Shown here: positions 30,317 to 40,900 of the stretch, in pieces
How positions within the stretch are numbered: the first letter of the stretch is position 1
How the letters are laid out: each line of letters starts with the position of its first letter
Assembly: GCF_001854405.1 (NCBI RefSeq)
Contig: NZ_CP017718.1
Location: forward strand, 558,001 to 622,000
Source of the DNA: Hyphomonas sp. Mor2
GTDB lineage: Bacteria; Pseudomonadota; Alphaproteobacteria; Caulobacterales; Hyphomonadaceae
DNA: 64,000 nucleotides
Direction of reading: 5' to 3'
Made by a program: the position numbers and the translations under genes
The notes under the pieces: model-generated
Databases searched by the model: none
What the model was told of the DNA's origin: nothing
Seen by the model: only the letters and a program-made list of their open reading frames with translations

Positions 30317-31570
30317 ATGCATTCGGTGAAGGTCTTTTTTCTGTGTTTGATGTCGGCCTGGTTGTCCGCGGCTGGCGCGGCGCAGGTGCAATCCATCGGA
30401 ATAGCCGGCGACGGTGAATTCACCCGAATCACCATTGCCTCTGACACGATGATGCGGCCCGATGTTTTTCTGCGAGAGACGGTCGACGGCCTGGTCATCG
30501 AAATGGTGCCTGAAGGATTCCGTCTCGGCGCCGACCCTTACTTCGCGGAACCCACCGGCGGGGTCTATGCCTATACATTGGACACAGACCGGATCGTCTT
30601 CGAGCTTGATCGCCCGATGATGATCATGCGGGAAATCGACCTGCCGCCCTCTGGGTCCGAGATCCAGTATCGCTATATCCTTGATCTGAGCGGTGTTTCC
30701 GAGGCGCGCTTCCGAAATGCGGCGCGGCGCGATGAGGTCCGGTTTCAGCGATTTGAGGCCGCTCGTCTGGACGCAGCGCGCACGCCCGACGCCGTCGACA
30801 TCGTGGACACGCCTGTTCCGGCCAGCCCGGAGGCACCGTCCACGAAACCGGCCAGTATCGGGGCTTTGATGCAAAGGGCGGTGCAGCAACGGCGTGTCAT
30901 CGTGATTGACCCCGGTCACGGAGGCCGCGATCCCGGCGCTCTGGCGATCGTCGGAGGAAAGGAAAGCGAAATTGTACTCAGCACTTCGCTCAAACTGAAG
31001 CGGCTGATTGAGCAGGATCCGCGATACATAGTGAAGCTGACGCGCGAAACCGATATCTATGTCGAGCACGAGGACCGCGTCACCAAGGCGCGAGACTGGG
31101 GTGCAGACCTGTTCATTTCGGTGCACGCGGACGCCGCGGGAGCCCCGACCGTCTCGGGCGCGTCGGTCTACACGATCTCAACCCGCGGCGAAGCGCGAAT
31201 TGAGGGCACGGCCAAGCGCTTTGGCTGGGATCTTCCGGTTGAAGACGGCACATCGGAAGTCGTTTCAGACATATTGAAGGACCTGACCGTCCGGGAGACC
31301 AAGTCGAATTCTTCGATCTTTGCCGAATTCCTGGTGCCGGAGCTGGGTAAAGCTGGTCCACTTGTGCGCAATTCGCACCGTCAGGGGAACCTTTTCGTGC
31401 TACTCGCGCCCGATGTCCCTGCCGTACTGGTCGAGATTGGATTTTTGACCAATCGGGCGGATGCGAGACGCCTGAAATCAGAGCGTGGACAGCGCAAGTC
31501 GGCAGAAGCCATCAAGCGCGCCATCGATGCCTATTTTGATCGTCAGGATTTAATCTTTGCAACGAACTGA
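30317..31570 (+). CDS. amiC: N-acetylmuramoyl-L-alanine amidase (AmiC-like)
   Basis: Periplasmic zinc amidase that cleaves the stem peptide from MurNAc during cell separation. The 417-residue protein has a signal peptide (VKVFFLCLMSAWLSAAGAAQ), an N-terminal AMIN-type beta domain (about 25-135), a linker and an Amidase_3 domain with VIVIDPGHGGRDPGA, KESEIVLS, LFISVHADAA and VPAVLVEIGFLTN (zinc-binding His/Glu/His and catalytic Glu). ATG 30317 is used; the frame also has a preceding TTG. It lies upstream of PBP1A, and the rne-amiC-PBP1A-prfB order is conserved among alphaproteobacteria. Confidence 0.95.
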   Translation: MHSVKVFFLCLMSAWLSAAGAAQVQSIGIAGDGEFTRITIASDTMMRPDVFLRETVDGLVIEMVPEGFRLGADPYFAEPTGGVYAYTLDTDRIVFELDRPMMIMREIDLPPSGSEIQYRYILDLSGVSEARFRNAARRDEVRFQRFEAARLDAARTPDAVDIVDTPVPASPEAPSTKPASIGALMQRAVQQRRVIVIDPGHGGRDPGALAIVGGKESEIVLSTSLKLKRLIEQDPRYIVKLTRETDIYVEHEDRVTKARDWGADLFISVHADAAGAPTVSGASVYTISTRGEARIEGTAKRFGWDLPVEDGTSEVVSDILKDLTVRETKSNSSIFAEFLVPELGKAGPLVRNSHRQGNLFVLLAPDVPAVLVEIGFLTNRADARRLKSERGQRKSAEAIKRAIDAYFDRQDLIFATN

Positions 31571-31661
31571 CGGATCGCCTTTTCGATCCTGCAGAAGCGC
31601 CTTAGTCTTGCCCTGTTAGCGTGTGATTCACCGCGCTGAAGATTTATGAGGTCCTTGTAGC

Positions 31662-34247
31662 ATGTGGACAGCCATCAAAAAGCACGTCTTCACCTGGAAA
31701 GTCCTTTTGTGGACCGTCCTGGTCGGCATCGCCGTCGGTGTGCTTGCGGTCATCGCATTCTTTATCTGGATGGCGGCGCTCGGCCGAACCGTGCCATCGG
31801 TTGAAAAACTGTCTGAGTACAATCCGCCCGTGACCTCTCGTGTGCATGCAGGCGATGGCACGCTGATCTATGAATTCGCTGACGAACACAGGGTGTTCAT
31901 TCCTTATGAAGCGATCCCGGAGCATGTCATCCACGCATTCGTATCGGCCGAGGACAAGAACTTCTTCTCCCATGGCGGGCTCGACTATCTCGGTATGACG
32001 CGTGGGGCGGTTAACACGGTGCGAAACAAGATCAGTGGCAGCGGCGGTATGCAGGGCGGCTCCACGATCACGCAGCAAGTCGCCAAGAATATGCTGCTGA
32101 CGCGCGATCAGACGATCGTCCGCAAAGCCAAGGAAGCAATCGTCGCTCAGCGTATGGAGAAAGCCTTCTCCAAGGAGCACATTCTTGAGCTCTACCTCAA
32201 CGAAATCTATCTCGGAGGCCGCTCCTACGGCGTCGGCTCCGCGGCTTTGAACTATTTCAACAAATCCCTGCCAGAGCTCAATCTGTCCGAAGCGGCGGTG
32301 CTGGCTTCGTTGCCGAAGTTTCCAGGACGTGTGAACCCGTACACCAATCCCGAACGGGTTCTGCTGCGCCGGAATTACGTGCTCAATCGCATGGTCGATG
32401 ATGGTTACATCACACAGGACCAGGCCGAGGAAGCGAAGGCGAGGCCCCTCAATACGACCAGGCGCCTGTACGGGCCTGAATATGCGGCGGCCACCTATTT
32501 CGTTCAGGAATTGCGCAAGCAGCTGATTGATCAATATGGCGAGGAAGAGCTGGAGCAGGGAGGCCTGTCCATTCGCACGACCATCGACACCAAGCTGCAA
32601 CTGGCCGCACAGGAAGCTTTGCAGATCGGCCTGGAGACTTATGACCGTCGGTACGATTATCGCGGTCCGATCGGGTCGCTCGATATGTCAGCTGATGATC
32701 TCATCGAGCAGTTGAACGCCGTGACGCGCCCGAGCGGGTATGGATCATGGGAGCGCGCGCTGGTGACGCGCATCAATGCCAATGGTGCAACGCTGATGCT
32801 TGATGATGGCGCCGAAACGTCCATTCCAGCCGAAGATATCGAATGGGCGCAAACGTTCGTACGGTCGAATGGACAATCCGGCTTACGGGCCGGCGACGTC
32901 GTCCTGGCCGAGGTGAGCCGGCAAGCGCTCAGCGTCGAGGAAAGCACGCCCACGCGCGAAGGATCCAGTGCCGAGGAGGACGAACCTCTGGCACCGGTAG
33001 AACCGATCATGGTTCCGGTTGGGCAGGCGATCCTGAAACAGATCCCGGAGCTCGAAGGCGCGATTGTTGCGCTCGACCCGCATACGGGCCGGGTTCTGGC
33101 CATGATGGGTGGCTATTCCTTCTTCAAGAGCCCGTTCAATCGGGTCACGCAGGCGCGGCGGCAGCCCGGCTCTTCCTTCAAACCGTTCGTCTATGGCGCG
33201 GCGCTTGAGCAGGGCTACACGCCTTCGGTACGGATTCTCGACTCGCCCTATGTCTATTATGACGAGAACACGGACGAGATCTGGAAGCCGGAAAACTATG
33301 CCGAAGGTCAGAGCTATGGCGAAGTGACCATGCGTGTGGCGCTGGAGAAATCCTACAATCAGGTGACCGCTCGCGTCGCCACTGACATTGGCATGGAAGC
33401 GGTTTCCGAGTTTGCCGAACGGTTCGGCATTTATGATCGCCTGCCGCCCTATCCGGCCATGTCACTGGGCTCGGGTGAGACATCACCTTGGCGGATGTCG
33501 AAGGCCTATGCCGCGCTCGTCAATGGCGGCAAGGAAGTGACGCCGACTCTGCTCGACCGGGTTCAGGATCGCCGCGGCGTGACCCTGTTCAAGCATGACC
33601 AACGCGAGTGCGAGACTTGTGCGTCCGAAGCCTGGGATGGAAGCAAGCCCCCCACATTGCCGGATGACCGGGCGCAACTGGTGGATCCGATCATCGCCTA
33701 TCAGCTCGTCCACATGCTTGAGGGTGTGGTCGAGCGTGGCACGGGTCGACGTGCCCGCCGGGTCGGCAAGCCCCTGGCTGGTAAAACGGGAACCACCAAT
33801 GATTATGTGGATGCCCTGTTCTTCGGCTTCTCGCCGGATCTGGTTGTCGGCATCTGGACGGGATTCGATACGCCGCGCACGCTGGGTGAAGGCGAAGGCG
33901 GTGGTTCGGTCGCGGGCGTGATCTTCACTGAGTTCATGGAACGCGCCCTGGTCGATGAGCCCGCCCTGCCATTCCGGATCCCACCGGGTGTGCGACTTGT
34001 GTCTGTGGATGCCCGGACGGGTGGAATGCCGACATTTGCCACTGAAGAGATCATCCTGGAGGCGTTCCGGCCCGGCACTGAGCCCGGCATGGCGTTCAGC
34101 GAGAACACCAATCTCAGTCTCTCGGGCATAGGCGACAATTCAATCTTCGGCACCGCACCCCCTCTGGAGCCGGAAATCGATCCGGAGACTGGTGAGGTGA
34201 TCGAATCTGATGTCATTCAGACCGATATCGAAGATGAGGTTTATTGA
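31662..34247 (+). CDS. mrcA: Penicillin-binding protein 1A (bifunctional)
   Basis: Bifunctional peptidoglycan glycosyltransferase/transpeptidase of 861 residues, anchored by one N-terminal helix (VLLWTVLVGIAVGVLAVIAFFIW). The GT51 domain has VSAEDKNFFSHGG (catalytic Glu near 96) and GGSTITQQVAKNMLL. An OB-like region precedes the transpeptidase, whose catalytic serine is in RRQPGSSFKPFVYG (about 503), with KSYNQ and KTGTTNDYVDALFFG (about 707). Cys-x2-Cys (CETC) near 647 lies in a loop. It follows amiC by 91 nt in the same direction. Confidence 0.96.
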   Translation: MWTAIKKHVFTWKVLLWTVLVGIAVGVLAVIAFFIWMAALGRTVPSVEKLSEYNPPVTSRVHAGDGTLIYEFADEHRVFIPYEAIPEHVIHAFVSAEDKNFFSHGGLDYLGMTRGAVNTVRNKISGSGGMQGGSTITQQVAKNMLLTRDQTIVRKAKEAIVAQRMEKAFSKEHILELYLNEIYLGGRSYGVGSAALNYFNKSLPELNLSEAAVLASLPKFPGRVNPYTNPERVLLRRNYVLNRMVDDGYITQDQAEEAKARPLNTTRRLYGPEYAAATYFVQELRKQLIDQYGEEELEQGGLSIRTTIDTKLQLAAQEALQIGLETYDRRYDYRGPIGSLDMSADDLIEQLNAVTRPSGYGSWERALVTRINANGATLMLDDGAETSIPAEDIEWAQTFVRSNGQSGLRAGDVVLAEVSRQALSVEESTPTREGSSAEEDEPLAPVEPIMVPVGQAILKQIPELEGAIVALDPHTGRVLAMMGGYSFFKSPFNRVTQARRQPGSSFKPFVYGAALEQGYTPSVRILDSPYVYYDENTDEIWKPENYAEGQSYGEVTMRVALEKSYNQVTARVATDIGMEAVSEFAERFGIYDRLPPYPAMSLGSGETSPWRMSKAYAALVNGGKEVTPTLLDRVQDRRGVTLFKHDQRECETCASEAWDGSKPPTLPDDRAQLVDPIIAYQLVHMLEGVVERGTGRRARRVGKPLAGKTGTTNDYVDALFFGFSPDLVVGIWTGFDTPRTLGEGEGGGSVAGVIFTEFMERALVDEPALPFRIPPGVRLVSVDARTGGMPTFATEEIILEAFRPGTEPGMAFSENTNLSLSGIGDNSIFGTAPPLEPEIDPETGEVIESDVIQTDIEDEVY

Positions 34248-34301
34248 CCTGAACGTGAAACGCCTCCATTTCCAGCGATCACATGAGTTTCAGGAACCAG
34301 A

Positions 34302-35415
34302 ATGTCAGCAGAAATTCTCGCCCTTGCCGAACAAATCAAGCAGTCATCGGAACTGCTGAGGAGGCGTCTTTGACTGGGACGTCGCCAGCAAACGCCTAGA
34401 TGAGTTAAACGCCCTGTCAGAGCGCCCCGACTTCTGGGACGATCCGGAAGAAGCGCGAAAGCTGATGGCCGAGCGCCAGAAGCTGGAAACGGGAATGCAG
34501 ACCGTCGAGGAGCTTGAGCAGGAGGCCGCGGACGGGTTGGAACTGCTCGAACTTGCCGATGGTGATGAAGATATGCTCGCCGATGTTGCGAGTTCCCTGC
34601 GCAGGGCCGCCGAAAAAGCCGAAAAGGCCGAGCTGGAAGCACTGCTTTCGGGCGAAGCGGATGGCAATGATTGCTACATGAACATCAATTCCGGCGCGGG
34701 CGGCACAGAGAGCCAGGATTGGGCCTCGATGATCCGGCGGATGTATGTCCGATGGGCGGAACAGTCCGGCTACAAGGTCGAGGAAGTCGAAAGCCATGAG
34801 GGCGATGAAGCAGGCATCAAATCTGCGACTTTGCTGATCAAGGGCGAGAATGCCTATGGCTGGCTGAAGTCAGAGCAGGGGGTGCACAGGCTGGTGCGGA
34901 TCTCGCCGTTCGACAGTTCCGCGCGCCGCCACACGAGTTTTGCCTCCGTCGCTGTTTCACCCGTGATCGATGACTCGATCGAGGTGGAGATTAATCCATC
35001 AGACGTGCGCACCGACACATACCGTGCATCGGGCAAAGGCGGCCAGCACGTGAACAAGACCGATTCCGCTGTCCGTCTGACGCACGAGCCCACAGGAATC
35101 GCTGTGGCCTGCCAGTCCGGACGATCACAGCACCAGAACCGCGCCACGGCCTGGGAAATGCTGCGCTCACGCCTCTATGAGGTGGAGTTGCAGAAACGCC
35201 AGCAGGCTGCACAGGACAGTCATGACTCAAAAACCGAGATTGGCTGGGGTCATCAGATCCGATCCTATGTGCTTCAGCCCTATCAGTTGGTGAAGGATCT
35301 GCGGACCAATCACGAAACTTCTGATACAGGCGGTGTCCTGGATGGTGACCTGACGCCGTTCCTGTCCGCGGCGCTATCTCATGCGCTGGGCGACAGCGAA
35401 ACCGAAGACGCCTAA
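34302..35415 (+). CDS. prfB: Peptide chain release factor 2, programmed +1 frameshift
   Basis: RF2 recognises UGA and UAA stop codons. The zero-frame start ([19 protein letters not shown]) runs 23 codons to an in-frame TGA at 34371-34373. The context AGGAGG-cgt-CTT-TGA-C is the classical RF2 recoding site, and after a +1 shift translation continues [24 protein letters not shown]. The product is about 370 residues (34302-34370 joined to 34372-35415), with the catalytic GGQ in [21 protein letters not shown]. The low RF2 level favours the shift, giving autoregulation. The frame beginning at 34465 alone lacks the N-terminus. Confidence 0.95.
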
Positions 35416-35424
35416 AACAAAAAA

Positions 35425-35453
35425 GCCGGACCCGAAGGTCCGGCTTCTTTTTT
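35425..35453 (+). terminator. Rho-independent terminator after prfB (bidirectional)
   Basis: Stem GCCGGACC/GGTCCGGC (8 bp) with a CGAA tetraloop, followed by TTCTTTTTT. An A-run on the other side (35416-35424) makes it usable from the opposite strand as a terminator for the convergent bactofilin gene. Confidence 0.92.
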
Positions 35454-35471
35454 CTGTCCTGCTTGCTTATT

Positions 35472-35984
35472 TTAAGCGTTGCCAGCGGTGCCGTTTGGCG
35501 AAGTAATGCTCGCCGATGTGCCGAGGCCCGAGCCATTGGTCTGCGGTGCCTGAGCAGCTGGTTTTGGCGCGGTTTCCTTGAGTGGGTTTTCCTCACGCTT
35601 GACCTGGCCTTCAAAGCTGGCATCCGGCTGAATGATCAGAGCGGCATGGAAGATGTCGCCTTCAACCGAGGCGCCGGTTTCAAGCTCGACCTTGCGGGCG
35701 CGGATCGAACCAACGATCTTGCCTTTGACGCGAAGGGTTTCAGCCTTGATTTCGCCAACGATGCGACCGGTGGAACCGATCGTCACGTCACCTGAAGTGA
35801 CGTCGCCTTCGACCTGACCATCGATCTGAAGTGCACCATCTGACTTGATCGAACCCTTGATCTCTACGTCCGAGCAAATGATCGACGCGCCAACGCGTGC
35901 TGCAGGCTTTGAGGAGGCGCTGCGGACTGCGTCCTGTGCCGGGGTCAAGCCTGGTGGAGTGTCGCCCTTAGTCTTCGTAAACAT
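35472..35984 (-). CDS. bacA: Bactofilin family polymer-forming cytoskeletal protein
   Basis: Bactofilin of 170 residues that polymerises without nucleotide. The central beta-helix repeats are visible in SIICSDVEIKGSIKSDGALQIDGQVEGDVTSGDVTIGSTGRIVGEIKAETLRVKGKIVGSI. Flanks are disordered and Pro/Ala-rich. Its start overlaps the M23 peptidase stop by 17 nt, so the two are coupled. BacA paired with an M23 peptidase (LmdC-like) shapes cell morphology in stalked and budding alphaproteobacteria. The shared terminator lies downstream. Confidence 0.93.
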   Translation of the reverse strand: MFTKTKGDTPPGLTPAQDAVRSASSKPAARVGASIICSDVEIKGSIKSDGALQIDGQVEGDVTSGDVTIGSTGRIVGEIKAETLRVKGKIVGSIRARKVELETGASVEGDIFHAALIIQPDASFEGQVKREENPLKETAPKPAAQAPQTNGSGLGTSASITSPNGTAGNA

Positions 35985-37179
35985 GTTTTCCTGCCTTAAT
36001 GAACTCTACTGGATTATACTGCTTTCCATGGAACAGCACTTCGTAATGAAGGTGTGGACCCGTGCTGCGCCCGGTCGAACCCATGGTACCGAGCTTGTCG
36101 CCGATTTCGACGTCCTGGCCTTTCTTGGCCACAATTCGCCTGAGGTGGGCATATCGAGAGACAAAACCGCCGCCATGATCCACATCGACGACCCTACCAT
36201 ACCCTGTTTTTGTTCCCGCATAAATAACTTTTCCTGGGCCCGCCGCGACGATCGGGGCGTTCCAGCCTGCACCCATGTCAATTCCACCATGCCAGCTGGG
36301 GCGCTTGCGGAATGGGTCGATGCGCATGCCAAATGGGGATGTGACCCGTGATGGGATGCCAATCGGTGTGGCCAGGGGAAGGCGATCGACCAGGGTTTCA
36401 AAGTAACGGGCTTCTTCCATCCGCGCGGCCACCTGGGCGACGCGAACGGCAAATTGTTCTTCTTCCGGCGTGGCAAACTGGCCAGACAGAAGGCTGGAGA
36501 AGCTGACTTCCGGGCCGCCCATGTTTTCGCCGCTGGTAATGCGGCCGGCACCAACAGCCGTCAGACGAAGAATGCCGCGTGCGGCTTCAGCCTTTTCGAC
36601 CGCCATTTCCTCGATATCGTCGAGGAACTTGTCCTGTTCCGAACGGATCTTGCTGACCTCGCCGCGAGGCCCTGCCAGAGGAAGGCGGCTTTCGGTGGCG
36701 GCGAAACGTTGCGATTGCCGAGCGTCTGCCTCATCGATCGAGGCCGTCACCAGGAGGGACGCCGAGTTTCCCCTTAGCGCCGAGACCTCCAGTTCGCCGC
36801 CGGTTTTCATCGCTTCGAGCATGGTCGCGAGCGTCTCGTGACGACGTTGGAACTCGAGCGTCGCGTCCTGGAACGCTTCGGTGCGTTGCTCAAGCTGCGA
36901 GGTCGATAGCTGTTCCTTGGCGCGCAGGTCCTGAACCCAGCGTTCCAGGCGGTTGACTTCACTGGCGGCAGATCCGCTGACCACGGTCTTGTCTCCGAAG
37001 ACGACCGTTGCGGATGCGAACAGCGACCAACCGAGCAAGGCAGCCCCTGCGCATGTCAATAGAATCTGTTGAATGGGAGAGACGGTGAAGTAACGGACCG
37101 TGCCGCCGCTACGATGATAAATCTGTCGTTCCGGAAACGCCCGGCGTACAAAGTCAGAGATCTTTGCAGTCGATTTCAT
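35968..37179 (-). CDS. M23 (LytM) peptidoglycan endopeptidase, LmdC-like
   Basis: Membrane-anchored zinc peptidase of about 403 residues. One N-terminal transmembrane segment (ILLTCAGAALLGWSLFASATVVF, about 34-56) is followed by a coiled coil (about 75-125) and a C-terminal M23 domain with HGGIDMG (H-x3-D) and GPHLHYEV (H-x-H), which bind zinc. Both halves look intact, so an active endopeptidase is expected. The start at ATG 37179 (MKSTAKISDFVRRAF) is preferred over GTG 37188. Overlap with bactofilin suggests a bacA-lmdC-type pair localising peptidoglycan cutting. Confidence 0.92.
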   Translation of the reverse strand: MKSTAKISDFVRRAFPERQIYHRSGGTVRYFTVSPIQQILLTCAGAALLGWSLFASATVVFGDKTVVSGSAASEVNRLERWVQDLRAKEQLSTSQLEQRTEAFQDATLEFQRRHETLATMLEAMKTGGELEVSALRGNSASLLVTASIDEADARQSQRFAATESRLPLAGPRGEVSKIRSEQDKFLDDIEEMAVEKAEAARGILRLTAVGAGRITSGENMGGPEVSFSSLLSGQFATPEEEQFAVRVAQVAARMEEARYFETLVDRLPLATPIGIPSRVTSPFGMRIDPFRKRPSWHGGIDMGAGWNAPIVAAGPGKVIYAGTKTGYGRVVDVDHGGGFVSRYAHLRRIVAKKGQDVEIGDKLGTMGSTGRSTGPHLHYEVLFHGKQYNPVEFIKAGKHVYED

Positions 37180-37188
37180 TCTACGCAC

Positions 37189-37358
37189 CCATCCGCAGGT
37201 AAGACGCCGTTAAGGCTGCAGGCTGTATGACGTCTTGATTGGTGATGTCCCACAGTAACCTCATTGTGAAGTGGACGAAAAGCCCCCTTTTGCGGTTTTC
37301 CAGCGCCAAACTAGCCTGTTTCCGTAAAATTCGCCTTAAAGTATTTTTATTTGACGAA
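37189..37358. other. Intergenic region with no gene seen
   Basis: About 170 bp between the M23 peptidase start and the Bcp stop. A 61-codon frame on the minus strand (37181-37366) has a basic, low-quality composition and no ribosome site, and overlaps both neighbours. The region probably holds the promoter of the M23-bactofilin pair. Confidence 0.5.
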
Positions 37359-37838
37359 TCAGGCATCCAAAATTGCGCTCAGCGCTTCAAGAACTGATTG
37401 GGCATGCCCTTTCACCTTCACCTTTCGCCAGAGCTCCGCAATCGAACCATCGGCGAGAATGATGAAAGTCGACCGTTCTATGCCCATGTATTTCTTTCCA
37501 TACATGTTTTTCTCGACCCAAACGCCAAACTGCTCGCACGCATTTGAGTTTTCATCGCTTGCCAGCGTGACGGTCAGGTCTTTCTTGGCAGCGAAATTCG
37601 CGTGGCTTTTCAAACTATCCTTGGAAACCCCGATGATTTGTGTGTCGAGTGCCTCAAAACTGGCTTTCAGTGCTGAGAAATCGATCGATTCGGTTGTGCA
37701 GCCGGGGGTGTTGTCGCGCGGATAAAAATAGACCACATGGGCTCGGCCAGTTGGTTGGCCCAGATTGACCGTTTCTTCATCGGAAACAGGGATGGTCACA
37801 ATTGGAGCTTTGTCGCCTTTTTCTGGTCGGTTTGTCAT
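37359..37838 (-). CDS. bcp: Bcp-type thioredoxin-dependent peroxiredoxin
   Basis: Thiol peroxidase of 159 residues reducing H2O2 and organic peroxides. The peroxidatic Cys sits in VYFYPRDNTPGCTTES, followed by the usual TQIIGVSKDSLKSHANFAAK and FGVWVEKNMYGKKYMGIERSTFII. The position five residues after the peroxidatic Cys, where E. coli Bcp has its resolving Cys, is Ile in this protein. Another Cys is present in ENSNACEQFG, so this is either a 1-Cys or an atypical 2-Cys Bcp. Divergent from the YhdP-like gene with an 81-bp gap. Confidence 0.95.
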   Translation of the reverse strand: MTNRPEKGDKAPIVTIPVSDEETVNLGQPTGRAHVVYFYPRDNTPGCTTESIDFSALKASFEALDTQIIGVSKDSLKSHANFAAKKDLTVTLASDENSNACEQFGVWVEKNMYGKKYMGIERSTFIILADGSIAELWRKVKVKGHAQSVLEALSAILDA

Positions 37839-37919
37839 GGCATGTCTTTCATGTTTGGTGGGAGGCTGTCCCAGTGGAAGCGCTGTGAGGCAGTGTGTTG
37901 ATTACTTGGAGTATTTGAC

Positions 37920-40900
37920 TTGGTTCGCCAGACCACAAAAGTCATTATTTTAGAGATTTTCGGCGTGATCTCGCTCGTCTTGATGGCGGCGATCGGGATT
38001 CTGGCCTTCATGCTGGCGAGTGGTCCGGTCGAACTCGGCATCTTTAGGGATGATGTTGAACGGGCTTTGACCAATGCTCGCGATGGTCGCGTCGTCACGG
38101 TTGATCGCCTCACCCTGCAATGGTCTCCGTCCGAACGGCGTATGTTTGTTGTCGCGGATGACCTGTCTCTGAAAGACGATAATGGCGATGAGGCGGGCTT
38201 CGCAGAGCGGGCCGAACTCACGCTCGATGCCGGCGCCATTTTGCTCGGTAATGTCGAAGTGTTGCAAGCTGATTTGAACCAGGGCTGGATCGAGGTCGAG
38301 AATGTCGGGGCCAATCAGTGGACGGTTGCCGGCGATCCATTGCCCGAAATCCGTGCCGGTGTGCTACCGCAGACCCCGCAGGAATGGCTCGACCGGATAA
38401 ACAGCGTTTTGACGGATGTTCTGGTCGGATTAGAGAGTTTCAGTCAATCGCTCTCATTTGAAGGATTTGAATTCAATGATTTCGACCTCCGGGTGATTGG
38501 AGCGAGTGGCGAACCGATTGGATCGATCGAGGCGGCGTCGGGACAGTTCCAGCGCTTGGAGAATGATGTCAGCATTCAGTTCGCCGGGGATGGGCAGGGG
38601 CTTGGCTTGCCCGAGATCTTCGGGATCTCGCTCGATACATTTCAAGGGTATCAGTCGCTGAATGCCGTGCTTGATGTGGGCGTATTGCCGATCACGGAAC
38701 TGGTTGGCCGATTTGGTCTTGAGAGCGTGCAGGACAGCAACCTTCGACTAGGCACATCGTTCAATGCTCAGCTGTCACGCGAAGACGGATTACAGCAGGT
38801 TGGTCTTGTCGCGTCGCGTGATGCCGGGACGCTGAATTTGGGGGAATGGGCCGGCGACGTCTCTGACGTGACGACCTCCTTGATGTACCTTCCGCAGGAC
38901 GATCAGGTTCAGATTGATTTTCTCCAACTGACGTCTGATCGCCTGAGCGGACGATTTGAGGGCGCTGTGTCCAATATTCTGGCCACGAACGCCCTTCGGC
39001 GCGTGGCGTTGCAGTCTGAAGAAATGACGATCGATCTGAGCGGCCTCTTCGAGGCACCTTCGGTCATTCGCAATCTGGCGCTTGAAGCGGATCTCTCTGA
39101 CGATTTCACGATCATCTCCGTTCCATCTCTGGAAGCAGATATTGATGCGGCCCGCCTGCAGGCGAGTGGCGAGTTTGACTGGAGTGTGGAGCATGAAGAG
39201 GGTGAGTTACCCTTCACGCTAGACGTCACCGCCGAGCTTGTCGGAGATATCAGCAAAGACACCATCCTCGCCTATTGGCCTGTTAATCTTGGTCGCGGCG
39301 CTCGCAATTACGTCTCAGATCAGCTTCTCGGCGGCAATGCGACGGAGGCCACCGCGGTGGTCAGCATCAAGCCGGATAGTATGGCCGAAGGCTACCTGCG
39401 TGAAGAAGATCTCGCCGTGAGCTTCGCGTTTGAAGGGGGGAGCTTGCGTTTCCTCAGCGACATGCCGCCCGTCGAGAACGTGATCGGAACCGGCCGGGTG
39501 GGCGGAAACAGTCTCGATATCAGCGTCATCAGCGCGACCTATGACGATTGGGTCATTCAGTCCGGCGGCGTTGAGTTCCCCGCCTTCAACCCGCGCGGTG
39601 AGAACTTTATTGTCACCGCTTATGGGGCAGGCCCAGCAGTCTCCGTGTTGCGTCAGCTATCCAACTCGCGACTGCGGCTGCAAGAGGAAACCGGCTTCGA
39701 TCCCGAACGGGTCAGCGGTGACGCGACGGCTTCGTTCAAACTCACCCGCCCCGCGCTCAGCAATGTGCCGCTGGAAGATCACATTATGGAAGTCAAAGGT
39801 CAGATCCGAAATGCCGGACTGTCTGGCGCTGCTGGGCCTTTTGATATCGTCGAAGGCAACGTGAATGTTGATGTCACGCTGGAGCGGATGATTTTGACCG
39901 GGTTTGGTAATCTTGGATCATCTCCGATCCAGTTTACCTGGCGAGACTCTTTCGATGATGATGGCGCTCCAGCCGACCTGTCTGCGACGGCGGTCATCAC
40001 CTCAGATGTGCTCAATGTCTTCGGACTGGTTGGGCGTGCCTTCCTCACGGGCGAAATCCCCGTCGAGATGCAAGGCAAGGTGGGCGCCGCTGGCTTGCAG
40101 ACCGGCACGTTCGCCTTTGATCTCAGTGAGGCGCGGATCGATATATCCGAAATCGACTGGGTCAAACCGACCGGCGAGACCGCCCGGGCAACCCTCAATT
40201 ACTCGGGCGATCTACGCGAGCAAGCTGCGGCCTTGAGGGTGACGGGTGAATCGGCGTCGCTCGATGGTGACCTGCGTCTCGCGACGGATGGCCGCTTGCA
40301 GTCTCTGGATCTTAGACAGCTCTATATTGAAGACACGATCGATGTCGCAGGCCAGATCGCGCGCACGGGAACCGGCGGATTCAGTATCGAGTTGAATGGG
40401 GCGTATCTCGATATCTCAGGATTCCTCAGTGAACTTGGGGCAGTCGGCGGCGTTGGCGGAAGCGCTGATTCCGACGCTGACGGACTCGACTTGTCCTTCG
40501 CTGCGACCGTCGAACGCCTGCGCCTTCGCCGGGACCTGGAGTTGATCGGATCCGCACTTTCGTTTGAACTGTCCCGCACCGGCGGGTTTCAGCAATTGCG
40601 CGCGAGCGGGAATACGGTCGCCGGCGCGACCTTTATCGCCAACCTGGACAATGAAGGCGCCGACCAACCGTTGGCCTTGGAGCTGAAAACCAGTGATGCC
40701 GGCTATCTCGCCAGTGCCTTCTTTGGCGTGGATTTCATAGAGGGTGGGATTCTCGACCTGCGCGGATCGCTGGCGACGGAATCTACGCCCGCGCGGCTGA
40801 GGGCAACGGTGGAAAACACACGTCTGACCAATGCGCCTTTCTTCACGCAGATCCTTTCACTCGCGTCGCTTCGCGGATTGACCGATACCCTGTCTGGGGA

